DNA of 64,000 nucleotides from Vanilla planifolia. Taxonomy: Eukaryota; Streptophyta; Magnoliopsida; Asparagales; Orchidaceae. Below the pieces are notes generated by a model that saw nothing but the letters and a program-made list of their open reading frames with translations, made no database searches and was not told the origin of the DNA. Shown in pieces: positions 13,801 to 29,098 of this stretch (position 1 is its first letter; each line of letters opens with the position of its first letter). The stretch covers positions 13,773,527-13,837,526 of the forward strand of contig CM043870.1 of assembly GCA_023846275.1 (NCBI GenBank), given 5' to 3'. A program made the translations under genes and the position numbers.

Positions 13801-16559
13801 AAATAAAATATTCATCTTAATATTTTTTAAATATTTATTTTATATATTTTTTGTTTATTTTAAGTGATAATTAATTTTATTTAAGATTTTATGATCGAGA
13901 ATGTTACTCTCAATTATTTTATTATCTTGGAGTGCAAGTTTCAAGTATAATTTATCTTATTTCTTAAAATTTACACCACTTTGATTTTTTTTAGAATTCA
14001 TTGCTTCGATTGATCCAATTTTTAGTTTAGTATATATTTAGTTATTACTTATATAACACTTTGTTATTGTTTATGTGCATCTACTTTCATAATCCTTTTT
14101 AATTCTAATGGTTTGGCTACCTTTACATGAAATTTTGATTTGCAAATTATTTGATGTTTAGGGATGTTTTGCTCAATCTGCTCAGTATCATAGAATTAAA
14201 ATTTTCTATTGCATTCATCTCATTTTCTAGACATTTTAGCTTGATTTGGTTATATTATGATGAAAATCTCAATCTTCTCTGATGTGACATTTACATTATT
14301 TTAATATCGATATAGTACTTACTTTAACTCATCTAATTTTTTCTTTAGTTTATATTTTCTTAATTTTAAAAACATAATTTGTTATTAATTATGTTTGTTT
14401 AAAATGGTAATTCAAATAAATTTCAAAAAAAAGTCTTATGAAGACAAAAAAAATCATTGTTCAACTTGCCTTAAAGTGCTCTATCCAATGAAATATTTAT
14501 TTTTCTATTTTTAAATACTTTACTTTCTAGGGTTTTTTATCTCTTTAAAACACAGTTCGATTTGAACAAAAATTGATTATTGAGGATGTTATGCTTGATC
14601 TCTATATTGTCAAAGAATACCACTTTCTTACATAATTTATCTTTTTTTTTCATATTTTTAGTTTTTATGAGGTTAGATATCTATGAAACTCTAACTCACC
14701 TCTCTTGCTACTTTTATAGAGATTTGAGTTAGCTATATTATATAACCTTTATTTATATCATTTCAACTTCAATACAAATTGTATCAATATTAAAAATAAG
14801 CCATTATTATTTAGGCTTTTTTACTTTAACAATTTATAATTATTTTCAATCAGGTTAGATCTAGGTGAAAATAATTCATCTGAAATGTTAGGATGCACTC
14901 TATCTTATTAAATATTTATTTTAATATTTTTAAACATGTAGTATTACTTTTATTTAATTAAAAAGATATTTTAACTCATACATAATTATGTGATTAAGGA
15001 TGTTTCACTTGATCTCTTAAGTGTCCTAGAATAAAGCTCTCATACAATTAATCTCATTTCTTAAAATTCCTAACTTTGGTTTTGCTATATGACTATCTAA
15101 TCATAATTCTTCTCTTGAATTATATTACAATTGTTAAAATTTTGTTATATTATGTTGCATTAATATTTCTTTATATAACTTTATTAAATTTTTTTCAAAT
15201 TATTGTAGTTAAAATTTTTTATTATTTATGCTTTTTTTAATTTTCTAATTTCTTGTAATTCTGAGTAAGGTCCAATAAAAACAACACAAACTTTTATGGA
15301 CACATTTTGATGAGCTCTATCATGTTGAATATTTATTTTAGTTTTTTTAAATATTTAATTTTTCAGATATTTGGCATATTTTACAAGATATTTTCATTCA
15401 AACATGACTTTATGTTCGAGGATGCTACACTAAATCTTGTTAGTATCTTGGAATGCATCTTTCCCAAGAAATTTGTCTAATTTCTCGAATGTTTGTATAT
15501 GGTTTCATTATATTACTATATAACTTTATATGTTCTCTTAGCGGAACTTCACATAACTTTGATTTTGTTTTATTATAATTCTTTGATTTGTATCATTACT
15601 ATTTTAATAATAATTTGTATAATATTTAAATAATATTATATAATTTTTTGAAGTTTTTAATCTTGTCATTCTCGATTAAACCAAATGTCGCCCGATCAAG
15701 GTAAAACAAACATAATTGCAATCATTTTTATTTGCACCTTATTTGATGATAAAGGTTGTTACAAGAGATCTCTTCAATTATTATACTTTTATTTGGTAGT
15801 GTTACTATGTAGCTTTAAATATCCTATCTTATGACTTTTACTTTGCATTTATTATATTATATTACATTGCTTTCACTTTTTTCATTTAAGCTTTAATAAA
15901 TATTTTATTACACCTAAAATAATAATTTATCATTATTTATCCCCATTTATTTTCAAAATTTATAGTTATTCAAATAAGGTCCAATTTGAGGTGAATGTTA
16001 TCCTTGGATTTATTTCAATGGTCTGTAACAATATAGATTATTTTTCTATGTTTTAAAATATTTTATTTTCCAATTTTTTCCATGTGTTATAAGACATTTT
16101 GAATCATAACTATTGTGATTATTAAGCATGTTACAATCGATGTCTTTATTATCTTAGAATTAGAAATTAATATGTTACACTCGATTTCTTTCATTTTTAT
16201 TTGGCTATATTATTATGTAACTCTGAGTCTAATCTCGTGTGACATTTGTCCTTTGAAATTGTTATATTATATTACTTTAATTTTCTTTTTTCATTAATAT
16301 TATATATTTTTAGAATATTAAAATAAAAATTTTATATTATTTTGATTATTTACAATTGTAACTCGAATTAATTTTTAATGACCTATAATTAATATGAAGG
16401 AAATGTCATTGGAAATGTCTCAATCAACCTTATGTAATTTATTTCTCATCTTTATTTGCCTAAGTATTTTAATTTCTATGAATTTTTTATAGTTTACAAG
16501 ATATTTCAATTTTTACAAAATTTAATGATAGATGAATTTACACTCAATCCATTTAGTAG

Positions 16560-17215
16560 CATAGATTGCAACATTCCAACATAATCAATCTTCTTTCTAC
16601 AAATGTTTCATTTGATTTTGTTAATTTTTTTATAACTCAGAATATCCTCTTATGTGACAATTAAATTTCTTTTTTATTGTTGCATTATAATGCTTTATTT
16701 TATCTAATTTAATCTTTCTTCAATATATATTTATTATTAAAACAATATTTTTTTATGCATATTTGCTTTAGTAATTGTTAGCAAATTTAAGTGGGTTCCA
16801 ATTGAGGTAAAACAAATGCTGTTGTAACTATCGGATTGAGATCCATTAAATTTAAAAGTATTTTCAATAATTTAAGATATATTATTTTTTAGCATTTTGA
16901 TATATTTTATGAGATATTTGAATTCATATATGATATAATGAATGAGGACGTTATACTTGACCTCTTCTTTAGCATCATGAAATGATATTTTGTTATATAA
17001 TATGTGCCTCTTCTCTAATTTTTTTTAATTTTGATACATTACTCTACAACTATAAATCTTCTCTCAAACAACCTATACGTTACTTTTTGTTCTTATAGTG
17101 CATTGATTCAATTCATCTCATTGTAACTTTAATATATTTTCTCTTAATATCAAAATAATAATTTATTTTCAATTATACAAATTTTCTTTGGCAGTTCATA
17201 GAAATTCCAAATGAT
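16560..17215 (-). repeat. Segmental duplication pair P4, copy a
   Basis: About 650 bp of block 2 matches 58,980-59,630 in the same R orientation. The longest shared stretch reads atgcatatttgctttagta (starting 16,755 here, 59,186 there; offset about 42.4 kb). Also shared are ctttctacaaatgttt upstream and the odd phrases actataaatcttctctc and ttttgatat further on. Copy b stops exactly at the R-to-F switch near 59,630, while copy a continues in R for another 2.3 kb, so one of the two was cut during rearrangement. Confidence 0.7.
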
Positions 17216-18309
17216 GTCCAATTGATTAAAAAGAAATGTTGTTGGAGAAATTTAAATGATTTTTATTCAATTAAATATTCATTTCTATGTTTACAAAATA
17301 TTTTAAGGAACTCTTGCATTTAATGAGATATTTCCATTCTTAGCTTACCTAACAATTAGGCATGTTATACTTGAACTCTTAACATCTTGGAATGTAACTT
17401 TGATAAAAAATTTAGCTCATTTCTTAAATTGTTTTTTATTTGGTTATATTATTATGGAACTTTAATTCTCTTCTCATGTCACTTTTATGTTTCTTCGATT
17501 AGGATATGTTAGATTGTTTCAATTAATCTTATTTATATTTTATTTTATATTTATTAAATTAAAAAAAAAATTATTTCTATCATTTTTTTATTTATAGTAA
17601 TTCAAAATGAGTTTTGATCTAGACTATACATACTTTGTTGGACTCGACTCAAGGAGTTCTATCTAGTTAGAAATTAATTTTTCTATTTTTTAGGAATTTT
17701 TTCTTTCTAGGGTATGATATGCTCTATGAGTCATTTTTATTTATACTTGATTTGGTGATTGAGGATATTATACTTGATTTTCATTATATCATGTAATGTA
17801 ATATTACCCTACAATTTATTTCATTTGTTCATCATTTGTTATTTTTATTTTGTTATATTCTTATGTAGCTCAAAACCTATTATTGTCTAGCTTTTAAATC
17901 ACTTTCATTTGGTTATATTACATTGCTTTCAAATTATTTCATTTGTTAACTTTTAAAAGTTTTATCCAATTAAATATTCATTTTTTATTTTATGATATTT
18001 TATTTCCTTGTTTTTCTACATGCATTCAAAGAAATTTTTATTTATATCATATTTAATGATCGAGGGTGCTGCAATAATTCTCATTACTATGTTAGAATGC
18101 GACATTTTGCGCATAATTTATGTAAAATATTCAAATTTTTATTTCTAATTTTGTTATAATATTATGTAAATCTAAATCTAATGTGATGTGAGCATTATAA
18201 TGGTTTAATTTGTTATATTGCATTACTTCAATTTATGAAACTTTTATCTTTAATATACGTTTATTTAATATCAAAATAATAATTTATTATTCTTTACACC
18301 TTTTTTTAG

Positions 18310-21300
18310 TCTGGTGTTTCATAGCAAACCACAACAACATGAAACTGAGGTGAAACTAACATCGTTTGGTCACCTAAATAAACTCTATGGAACTCTAATC
18401 TCCGGTAATGTGGATTTAGTATTTGAGTTATTATGCTTTAAATTGTTTAATATTTGTAGTTATTTAAATTGGTAATTTTTTATAGTTATGAATGAGGATC
18501 AATTGAGATGAAACAATTATTATGGAACTTATCTTCATAAGGTCCATCAAATTATGTATTCATTTCTATATTTTTAAATACTTTTTCCATTATTTTCAAA
18601 TAATTTATAATATATTTTTATTCATATCTGATTTGATGATTAAGAATATCACATTCCTTAGTATCTTGGAAAGTAAGCTTCTCATAAAATTTATCTCATC
18701 TGATCAAATTTGATTATGTTATATTACCATGTAACACTAATTGTACTATATGGTGACCTTTAAATTGATTTTCTTTGGTTATATTGCATCGCTTAAATTT
18801 TTCTTATTTTAGTAATGTAGTGTATTTACTATATTTTAAGGAAGTAATTGATTATTATTTTGTCTAGTTCACTTTCGTAAAATGGAGTTGATCCAGACAA
18901 GTTAGATTAAGATGAAGAACATGGCATTGGACTTGTAGTAATGAGGTATATTTAATTAAATATTGTGTTTTATATTTTCAAATATTTTCTTTTTTTATGG
19001 ATATGGGGTACTTTATGAGGCTTCAAAATATATCTAATTTGATGATCAATGATTTTACACTCCATCTATTTAAAATCTTGTAATATAACTATAGTAATTT
19101 GCAAAAATTCAAAATATGGTATGATTGAGGAAAAAATAAAACTATATACAAGTCATAAAGAACTTTATCTAATTAAAAAATTATTTTTTATATTAAAATA
19201 TTTTTTATTTTCGAAGTTTGACATATTTAATGACATATTTCAATTAGTACCAGATTTGATGATCAACTATGCCCTTATCAATCACCTTAGTGTCTAGTTA
19301 CACTACTTATTCGTATCATTTATCTCATTCCTTAAAAAGTTTTTCTTTGATTTCGTTGTATTGGTGCAAAGCAGTAATTCTCCTCTCATGTTTCTTTTAT
19401 ATCACTTTGATTTTTTAATATTACATGGTTTCAATTTTAACATTTCTTCTTTAATATATATTTGTAAAATTTTAAGATTATAATTTCTTAATATTTATGC
19501 TTATTTAATTTAATGTTTCATATCAATTCATTAAGGAGCTTAATTACATTTGTTTTGTTTCCATTAGACCTTATTAACTATAATTACAAATTATCAAAGT
19601 CAATAAGTATGTAAAATAAATAAAATAATATTTTTGTAACAATTAAATATATATTAAAATTTAAATAAGTCAAGTTAAAGCAACGTCATATAACCCAATT
19701 TAGGTAATATAAAGACTACATGAGAGCAAATTTAGTGTTTCATAATAATATAACTAGATTGCAGAGAAGGATTTAAAGCAATGGGCACAAATTCTAAAAG
19801 AAAATAAAAATAAATTTGAAAACTTTAATTATATTTCATAAATGTATAACAAAACAAATAATAAAGAAATTAAAGAAATATAAAATAATCAAATCAAAGC
19901 TATGACAAGGTCAAAAAAATGGAAAAGTGGAGTGTCATAGTAATAAAAAAAATCAATGAAAATAATTTTAAGAATATGATACATTATGTAATATTACTAT
20001 ATTCTAAGATACTAATGAGATTCATGGAGAAATCCTTAATCATCGAATTCTGTATGTCAAAACTTCTTATAAAGAATACAAAAATTAATTGAATAAAATA
20101 TTTAAAAATAATCAATACAAATTTGTATACATGTCATCAAGATAATTAAAAAAATATTTTTTTAACCTTGATCAAACATTGTTTAGAGGTTTTGTAAATA
20201 ATCAAAATAGATAAACATAAACAACTAAATCAATGCAAAGTGAAAGTCAAAGCAGACATTTCAATTTACAAAGTAATATAACAAAATGAAATTAAAAAAG
20301 CAAAAATAAATAGGATAAATTGCATTGCAAAGTTTCTTTCAAAGGTATTAATAAGATAGAGTGTACCATCTTTAATCATAGAAAATAAAATTTTCAAAAC
20401 AAGACCATCCCAGTAAATAAAATTTTTAAAATATAAAAAATAAATAGATAATTAGATAAAAGTTGTCTAATGAGTCCAACATTCGGAATTATTGTAAACT
20501 AGAAAATGAGTTTAAAAATAATAATCATAATGTACTCTTTTAATTATGCAAACTTTAAGTAATGCTAAAATGAAATAATTTTAAGCACCATAAGATAGTC
20601 AAATCAAAGTAATGTAAGACACACACAAAGAGGAGAATATTAGTTTTATATTAATATAACAAATTCAAAGAAAAACTTTGGAGGAAATTCTAAGAGGCTA
20701 GATAGATCAAGTGTAGCATCTTGGATCTCCAAATCGGGTATAATTAAAAAAGGTCCTATAATATATGCCAAAACTTGAGAAAATATAATAATTATTAATA
20801 TAAATATGAATATTTAATTATATAAAATATATCTGTACGAGTGTAATGACATTTATCTTGAGTTAATCATTATTTTTCTTCGAATTACTGTGAATTACTA
20901 AAGTAAAAAAACACAAATAGTAATAAATTATTTTTTTAATATTACTCAAATATATATTAAATATGAAATAAAAAAAAGAAGTAAAGCAATACAGCCACAT
21001 CATTGATATGTAAATGTCACATCAAATAAGATTTAGAATTACATTACATCATAAAAAAAGTCAAAGTGAAAAATTTAAAGAATTAAGATAAATTGTAGTG
21101 AAAAATTGTATTCCATGACACTAAAAAAATCGAGTGTTGCACAACCGATCACAAAATTTGGCACCTATCAAAATGTCCCATAAAGCTTCGCACAACACTA
21201 TAAAATAAAATTTTTAAAAATATAAAATAAATATTTAATTTAATGATGCTTGTTGATAAGCATGTAATGATATTTTTTCATTCTATTGGACATCATTTAG

Positions 21301-24300
21301 ATTACAACAAATTACTAAAGAGAACAAGCATAAATAAAATCAAAATTGAACAATAGGTAGACCTATAATAAAATTGAAATGAGATTAATTAAAACAATGA
21401 AAATACAACAAAATAAAGGCGATGTAAAAGGCACATAAAATATGATTTTGAGTTATATAGTAACATTACAAAACAAATCAATGCAAGAAATGAGATAACT
21501 TTTATGACAAAGTTGTGTTCCAAGATATGAAGGAGAATGACGGTAGCACATAGATCACCAAATCAAGATTCAATAAAAAGTTCTTATAAGGTGTTTAAAC
21601 CATAGAATGTAAAATATTTGAAAATGTCTTTAATGTGATTTCTTTTTCTTTCATTTGACCATTTTTGAAAATACTACAAATTATCAAAAGGAATAAGCTT
21701 AAATAAAAATATATACTAATTTTAGTATTTAGTGATTTTAAAATATAACTGAAATTAGATAACTTGAAGTTATGTAATTTAACTAAATAGGAGCATTGTA
21801 AAGGTCACATAATAAGGATTTAGAGTTTCATAGTAACTAAACGAAATCAAAGTAAAACATTTGAAGAATTGACTAATTATATTGGTAAAATTTTGTTCCA
21901 AGATGTGCAAATAAAGGGCTGTCAAATCATGCACAAATTAAAATTTCCTGCAAAATTTACCAATAACTTGGAAAATAAAATATTTTAAATTATGAAAATA
22001 AATATTTAATTTCTTGGAACTTTTTGACATGACTCAGACAATGTTTGTTTCATCATTATTAGGCCTTGTTTTGAATTACTAATATTTGTCAAATTAAATA
22101 AGTAATAGTATGCATTAAAGATAAATTTAAATTAATTCAACCAATGTATTTAACCAACCAAAAGCAATCTAAAGGTTGCATGTAATGAAATTTAGAGTTA
22201 CACTATATTATAAAAAAATAAAAGAAAAATTTTAGTAAAATTGAGATAAATTGTTTCATAAAGTATTTTCCAAAAGACAAAAGAAAACGTGGAACACCAA
22301 CATACTCAAATCGGGTAAAAATTAACATGTCTCATAAAGTATGACAAGCCCTAAAACAAAATATCAAAAAAAATTATAAATCAATATTTATTTAAATAAA
22401 GTTCCTTGAGATCATTTCAATGATGCTTATTTGATCACTATCTAATCTCATTTAGAATTATTACTAATTACCTATGTAAAACAATATAAATAAAAGTAAC
22501 AAATTAGTTTAATATTAGGTATATATATCAAACCTAAAATCAAATAAATTAAAGGAACGTAATATATCAAAATTAAAACAATTTAAACATCACATGGTAT
22601 GAGATTTATAATTGCACAGTGATATAATAAAATCAAAATGAAAAATTTTGAAGAGAATGAGACAAATGTAATTCTAATGTTCTATTCCAAGATCTTAATG
22701 GATCGAGTGCAAGATACACGACCATAAAAAAAGGTACAAATGAAAATGAATCATTAAATGTGCTAAAAGCATAAAATATTCATATTTATTAATGTAAAAA
22801 CGAATTTTTAATATGACAGACTTCGTTAAGACGAACCGAACGATGTCAGTTTGGTCTTCATTAGACCTTGTTTAGATTTACCACAAGTTAAAAAACAAAA
22901 TAAGAAAAAATCAGAATAATTTATAATTATAATTTTAATAAAATTTAAACTAATAAAAAATGAGATAAATTGAAAAACTATGTTATAATAAAATCACAAA
23001 ATTGTAAAAGTCATATGGTAAATTATTTAGAGTAAATAGTAATATATGAAGATGAAAAAGAAGAACAAGAAAAAAGAAATAATAAATTATACAAGTATAT
23101 TAAATTTTTGATCTTAAAGGAGGTCAAGTGTAAAATAGCTGATCACCAAATCAAGTATGGATCAAAATAACTCGTAAAGTATGACAAAGTACTAAAAAAT
23201 AAATATAACATTTAAAAAAATATAAAATATAAATATATATTTAGATGTAGCTCAATGAGACAAGTTTAATGATCGTCTTTTATTCTCTATAATAATGTTT
23301 TTGGAATTGTTGCTAATTACTAATGTAAATAAGACCAAATAAAAAAATGTAATTATTTTTATATTAAGTAGATATATAATAAGAAGTAAAAAAGTCAAAG
23401 TAATATATACACTACAAGAGTGAGTTTTTAGGGTAACATTATTATACTACAAAAAAAGAGTAAGATTTGAATGAATAAGATATAACGTATAAGAAAATTT
23501 TTTTAAAATTTGTTAAAGGGATCGAGTGCATTATGATCGAAGGTCAAATAATGTGACAATTGAAATGTCTCATAAAGGATGCCAAAACCCAAGAAGATAA
23601 AATATTTTAAAATATATAAAAAAATATTTAATTAGATAAAGCAAATTAAGATAACTCTATTGATATTTATTTTTTCTTATTTTGACCTTGTTTGAAATTA
23701 CTCTGAATTATCTATTGTTATATCAGAAATGTTAAATAATTATTATCTTAATATTATGAAAATATATAATAAAGTTGTTGTAGAATAAATTAAAGTAATA
23801 TAATATACCATAATCAAAGTGATGCAAAGGTTGCATGAGAGGAGATTCAAAGTTACATAGTAATATAATCAAATAAAAGAAGAAAATTTAAAAAAAATGA
23901 GATAATGTGTAGGAATAGCTTTCATTACAAGATACTGAAGAGATTAAGGGCAACGTGCTCAATTTAAAATCGTGTAATACTTGAAATATCAACTAAAATT
24001 TGCCAAAAAGGCTTTTGGCTAAACAAAAAGATAGCGATCTAAAAGGAACATGAAAAGAGACTTTAGTTACATAGCAACATAACCAAATCAAAGAGAAACA
24101 TTTCAAGAAATTGTATAAATTATGTGACAGTTAATTTCAAAGATACAATGAAAATAAAGGATAACAACCTCTATTGTAAATCTTCTATCAATTGAAATGG
24201 CTTATCTAGTGTTAAAAAATCTAAGAAATGTTTTTGAAATAAAATAGAAAATTTGAACAAATGGTAAAATTTTACAAGAATGTTACTTTTAAAGTAGAAA

Positions 24301-24700
24301 TGATAACAAGTGCAATATCTTCATTTAACAAATCCCATAAGAATCAAAATGCCACATCAAGCATAATAAGATCAAAGGAAATAAAATATTTAGAAATATA
24401 GAAATGAACAATTTTTTAAAAAAAGTTCCTTGAAAGGAGTGTAGTAAAAATTTTTCCTTGATCAAATCTCGTTTGAAATTACCTATTGATACTAAAGTAA
24501 ATAAGCATAAATAATAATATATTATTACTTTAGCATTAAATAAATTTTTATTAAATCCAAAAGAAGTTAGATTAAAATAATGCAATACAGCCAAATCAAA
24601 GACTGTAAGGGTCACAAGCAGTAAGAGTTAAAGTAACATAATAACAAAAACAAATAAAAGAAAAAATATCAATAAATAAGGTAAATTGTATGGTAATGTT
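18310..24700. repeat. Segmental duplication pair P2, copy a, spans an inversion junction
   Basis: About 6.4 kb matches 36,014-42,515 in order and orientation, including the R-to-F switch itself (19,535 here, 37,235 there). Private markers in both copies are: cactccatctattta at 19,058 and 36,760; a unit that jumps from its middle to its edge at about 19,100 and 36,810; aggtgtttaaacc at 21,589 against aggtgtgtttaaacc at 39,364; ccataaaaaaa at 22,722 and 40,558; tcatatggtaaa at 23,011 and 40,843; and tttagcattaaa at 24,529 and 42,364. The offset drifts from 17.70 to 17.84 kb through indels. The copies are well diverged, so the duplication is old. Alignment was by eye. Confidence 0.85.
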
Positions 24701-27700
24701 ACTTTGCAACAACTTTAGCAGATTATACGTAGCATTGTTGATCATCTAATTAGGTATGAATCAAAATGACTAAATATGCATACCAAAAAAATAGCAAAAA
24801 AATAATTTAAAAAATAAATGTTGGCATCTTCATTTCATAGAGCCTTTCAAGATGAGTCTAAGGACATTTTTCTCATCTCATTCAAACAATTTTTTCAATT
24901 ACTATGATATAGCAAATCGAACAAGCAAAAATAATATAATTTGTTTTTATTTTTCATAAATAAATTGTAAAGCTCAAATGAGATAATCTAAAAAAAATAA
25001 AACAACTAAATTAGATCAATACCAGGGGTCATGCTAGAGAAGAGTTATACTTTAATAGTAATATAACAAAAATATAAAAATATTTGAAGAAATGAAATAA
25101 TGTATAAGTGAAAGCTCAATTCCAAGATATTAGGAGGTCAAGGGTAACTTTCTCAAACATCAAATCTTATATGATTCAAAATGTCTTGCAAATCAATTCA
25201 TAACATTTGAAAAAAATATTTAAACCCAGGAAAAATGAATATGTATTTGTAAAGAGCTTGTTAAGATTGTTTAAACAACATTGATTCTTTTTATTAGACG
25301 ACATTTGGAATAACTATATATTACAAAAATATATAATCCTAAGGTCAAATTCATCTCTTAATATTAAGAAAAAAATATTTCATTATTCAAATAATAAAAA
25401 TTTAAGCAAAGTAATATAGCTAAATTAGTGCGATGTAAAAGTTATGCGATAAGAAGATTTAGAGTGACATATAAATATCTCCAAATCAATTGGAAAAGTT
25501 TGAAGAAATGGGATCATTTTTTTTGGAAAGTTGCACTCCAAGGACTTAAGAAAATGTAGTGTAACATCATGAAAGCTTAAATAAGATACGAATTGATATT
25601 CTTGTGAAGTATGCCTAAATGCTAGAAAATAAAATTTATTAACATATAAAAAGGATGTTTTATTGGACTAGAGCTCATCGACAATAATCCTATGACATTC
25701 CCTTTATTTTGATTTGGCCACATTTTAGAAACATTACAAATTGAAAAAATAAATAAACATAAATAATATTAACCTATTATTTTAAGGTTTAGAAGATATA
25801 TATTAACACTAAAATAAGAAAAATCTAAGAGAATAATGTAACAAAATAAAAGTGAAGCAAAGCTCAAACAAAAGAATAACAGTTTCATTGTAATATAACT
25901 AAATTAAGAAAAAATTTTTAAAGAATATGATAATTTATATGATTATGTTGCACTCCATAATAGCAAAGAGATCGATTGTAGCAACCTCTATTATTAAATA
26001 AAGTACAAATTGAACTTCGCTGCACATCCTAAAACACTAGAAAATAAAATATTTCAAAATAAAAAAATAAATATTTTTTTCAATAGAGCTGATTGGCAAA
26101 AGTACTGTAATGTTTGTTTTGTCTTCATAAAACCACATTTGGAAATACCATAAATTTTAAAAGCAATTGAACATAAAGATTAATAAATTACTTTTTTAAT
26201 ATTTATGAAATATAAATTAAAGTAGAAAAAATAAATTATTGCAATCTAATATAAGCAAATAGAAGCCATGTAATGGTCACAATAGATGAGAATTATAGCT
26301 TCAAAGCAATATAACCATATCAAAGAAAAAAATTTAAGAAAATGAGAAATATAGAAACTGAAATTTGCATACCAAGATGTATTAGAGATGGACTATTAAA
26401 TTATCAATCATCAAATAAAATATGAATTGAAGCAAAACAAAGTATGCTAAATTTCTAGAAAAAAGATATTTTAAAAATATTAAAAATTAAAATTTAATTG
26501 GATAGAGCTAATGAAGAAGATTTTGAGTATGATCGTTATGTCTTAATTAAACCTTGTTTCAAATTATTGTTAATTAAAAAAGAAAATAAATATATAAAAT
26601 GGAAAATTATTTTTTTAATATTGGTAAATATATGTTATGGCTAAAATAATATAAATTGAACAAAAGCACAAGAACAAAAGTATTGTGATGTAAATGTCGC
26701 ATGATCAAACATTTTGGTTACCTAGTAATATATCAAAGTCAAAGGGAACAATTTTAATAAATGAGATAAATTGGATCAAAAAATCTTTTGCAAGATATTA
26801 ACGAGATCAGGTGTAACATCCTCGATCCTAAAATTAGGTACGAATTGAAATCAATTGTAAAAAAATAAAACCTTACAAAAAAATGAATATAAAAATAGAA
26901 TTTTTTTTTTTATGAAATGGAACACATCGAGGTGAGACAAACGCTATCCTCTTCATTGCATCATATCACATTTGGAATTAATGGAAATTGCCAATGACAA
27001 TAGCTATAAATAATAATACATTTTTATTTTATTATCATATAAATAAATGGAAAAGTATAAATGAGTTAATTTCATATTATAACTAAATAAATATGATCTA
27101 AATGTGACATAGAGAAGTATTAGAGTCTGATAGTAATATGAACAAATAAAAGAAAAAATAAAAAAATCAGATATATTGTATAGGAAAACCACATTCCAAG
27201 ATACTAAGGAAATTAAATGAAGCATCTTTAATCATTAAATTTTTCATGAAGAAAAAGCCTTATAAAGGTTGCCATAATAACACAAAAGAAAATACTAAAA
27301 AGTAAAAATATGTGCCAAATCATTCATTATCTTTTTCTTCTTAGTCAACCCCTATTTTGAGTTTTATTTGATTATACAAGGAAATAAGCTTAAATAATGA
27401 AGAATTTTTTTAATATTAAATACTTTAAATTAAATTTTAAATAAGTTTAACCAAGATAATGTAACATACCTAATTAAAAAAAATAAAAAGGACAAAAAAA
27501 AATTAGAATTATTTTATGACATAACAAAATAAAAATAAATAATTTGAAAATTTGAGATAAATTGTAAGAAAAATATACACTCAAACATACTAAGAAATCT
27601 AAATGCAAGATCCTTAATTATCAAATATGGTAAAAATTAAAATGCATCATAAAATATGTAAACACACTATAAAATAAAATATTTAACGTAAAAAAATAGA

Positions 27701-28261
27701 ATATTTAATGGAAAGTTCTCATTAAGATATTTTAAAAAATTTCAAAAGGCTAAAAAATAATAAATTATTTTTTTAATGCAAAGTAAATGCATAATAAAGC
27801 TCAAATGAGATAAAATGAAGCAAAACAATGTGGAAAAATCAAAATAATATGATGGTCACCTAAAGGAAAAATTTAAGTTTCATAGTAATATGATCAAAGA
27901 AATGAAAATAATTCGAATAAATGAGACAAATTACACAAGAATTCTATTTTTAGAGAATCCAAAGAGATTAAGTGTGACATCTTATATCATCAAATCTGGC
28001 AAAAATCAAAACGCCTCATATATTATAAAAATACATAGAAAAAATATTTTAAAGTATAAAATTAAATATTTAATTGGATTGAGCATGTCCATACAAGTTT
28101 AATGATAGTTGCTTGATCTCAATTGAACCTAAATTGAAAATTACTGTGAACTACATTGAAAATTAAAAAAAAATAACTATTTAAATATGAGGGAAGTATA
28201 TATTAAACTTGAAATAAAATTAAAATAATCAATATAATTTGACAAACTGAAAGTGATATAT

Positions 28262-29098
28262 TAGTCACATGATTTAAGAATTAGAGTTTCATAGTAATAT
28301 AACTAAATTAAATTGAAACTGTTTAAGAAATGATAAAAATGGCACCATATTGATGCCCTGAAAGATATTAAGGATGCGAATATTAACACTATGGATTGTC
28401 AAATCAAGGACAAATCTAAATCACTCATAAAGAATGTCAAAATGCTAGAAAATTAAGCATTTTAAAATAAAAAAATTTTAATAGATAGACCTCATCGGAA
28501 TGAGTCTAGTAAAGTTTTTTTTGTAGTGAATTACAAATGAAAGTAATCTTAAGCAATAACAAATTATTTTTTATATTAAATAAATATAAAATAAACATGA
28601 AATTACATAAATTAAAGCAATGTAATAAGTCCAAATAAAAAAAAACAAAGGTCACATGAAAGAAGATATAGAGTTTCATAATAACATAACAAAGTCAATA
28701 AAAAAAATTTGAAGAAATGAGATAAATTATAGATAAAATTTTAAAAAATATAAAAAAGAATTCTTAATAGGATAAAGGTAATGTAGATGGCTCCAATGAC
28801 TTTTTTGTCTCGATCAGACCTTTTTTAAAGTTGTAGCTAAATAATAAATCATATAAGAATAAGTAATTAAATTAAGCTAAATTATGATAAAATAAAGCAA
28901 TAAAACATAACCAAATCAATCTAATATACAGATCACATTAAAGGAGATTTAGGGTAATATTCTAATATATCAAAATTAAAGAAAACTATTTAAGGAAATG
29001 AAATAAGTTGCATAAAAAAGTGGCATTCTAAGACACTAAGGATATTGATTGTAACATCTTAGACTATCAATGAAATTAACAATTCTAAAAAGGTATAC
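28262..29098 (+). repeat. Segmental duplication pair P3, copy a
   Basis: This 840-bp piece of block 3 matches 63,203-64,000. Both carry gattgtcaaatcaag (28,394 here, 63,335 there), a unit with most of its first box region removed (agtctagtaaagt joined to tgaattacaaatgaaagt here), and a second unit with a shortened tail before ggataaaggtaat. The end of copy b (ggatattgagtgtgacatc) matches ggatattgattgtaacatc here. The offset is about 34.9 kb. The match probably continues past the right window edge. Confidence 0.75.

Larger units (their letters stand above)
11561..19535 (-). repeat. Satellite block 2, R orientation
   Basis: The same ~418-bp unit reads as its reverse complement on the + strand: gagctctatccaatt-like, then ggttttggcatgcttta-like, then ttagtatcttggaatgc-like boxes. 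That last anchor appears near 11,790, 12,064, 12,490, 12,905, 13,322, 13,925, 14,190, 14,605, 15,030, 15,448, 15,765, 16,150, 16,560, 16,975, 17,385, 17,790, 18,090, 18,665, 19,072 and 19,285. The switch at the left edge lies between about 11,545 and 11,580, where aattcaaaacaaag-like text begins the R copies. The right switch is near 19,525-19,540. Truncated units occur around 13,545-13,800, 15,700-15,760, 17,940, 18,390 and 19,100. No gene is seen. Confidence 0.9.

Noticed and set aside
24325..24615. Open frame of 96 codons on the minus strand, the longest in the window, with others of 60-92 codons (for example 6,446-6,724 minus, 55,406-55,681 plus, 58,802-59,080 plus).
   Set aside because: All lie in satellite sequence. 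Nearly all are minus-strand in F blocks and plus-strand in R blocks, which is what the T-rich strand of the unit produces by lacking stop codons. The products are low-complexity strings of F, I, L, Y and S with no recognisable domain, so they are not called as genes.
27890..28102. A 70-codon plus-strand frame, the only listed-length frame on the A-rich strand of an F block.
   Set aside because: It runs straight across ordinary satellite boxes (gaaatgagataaatt-like and catcaaatct-like) and is rich in K, N and I as expected from A-rich DNA. There is no homologous open frame in neighbouring units and no other coding sign.
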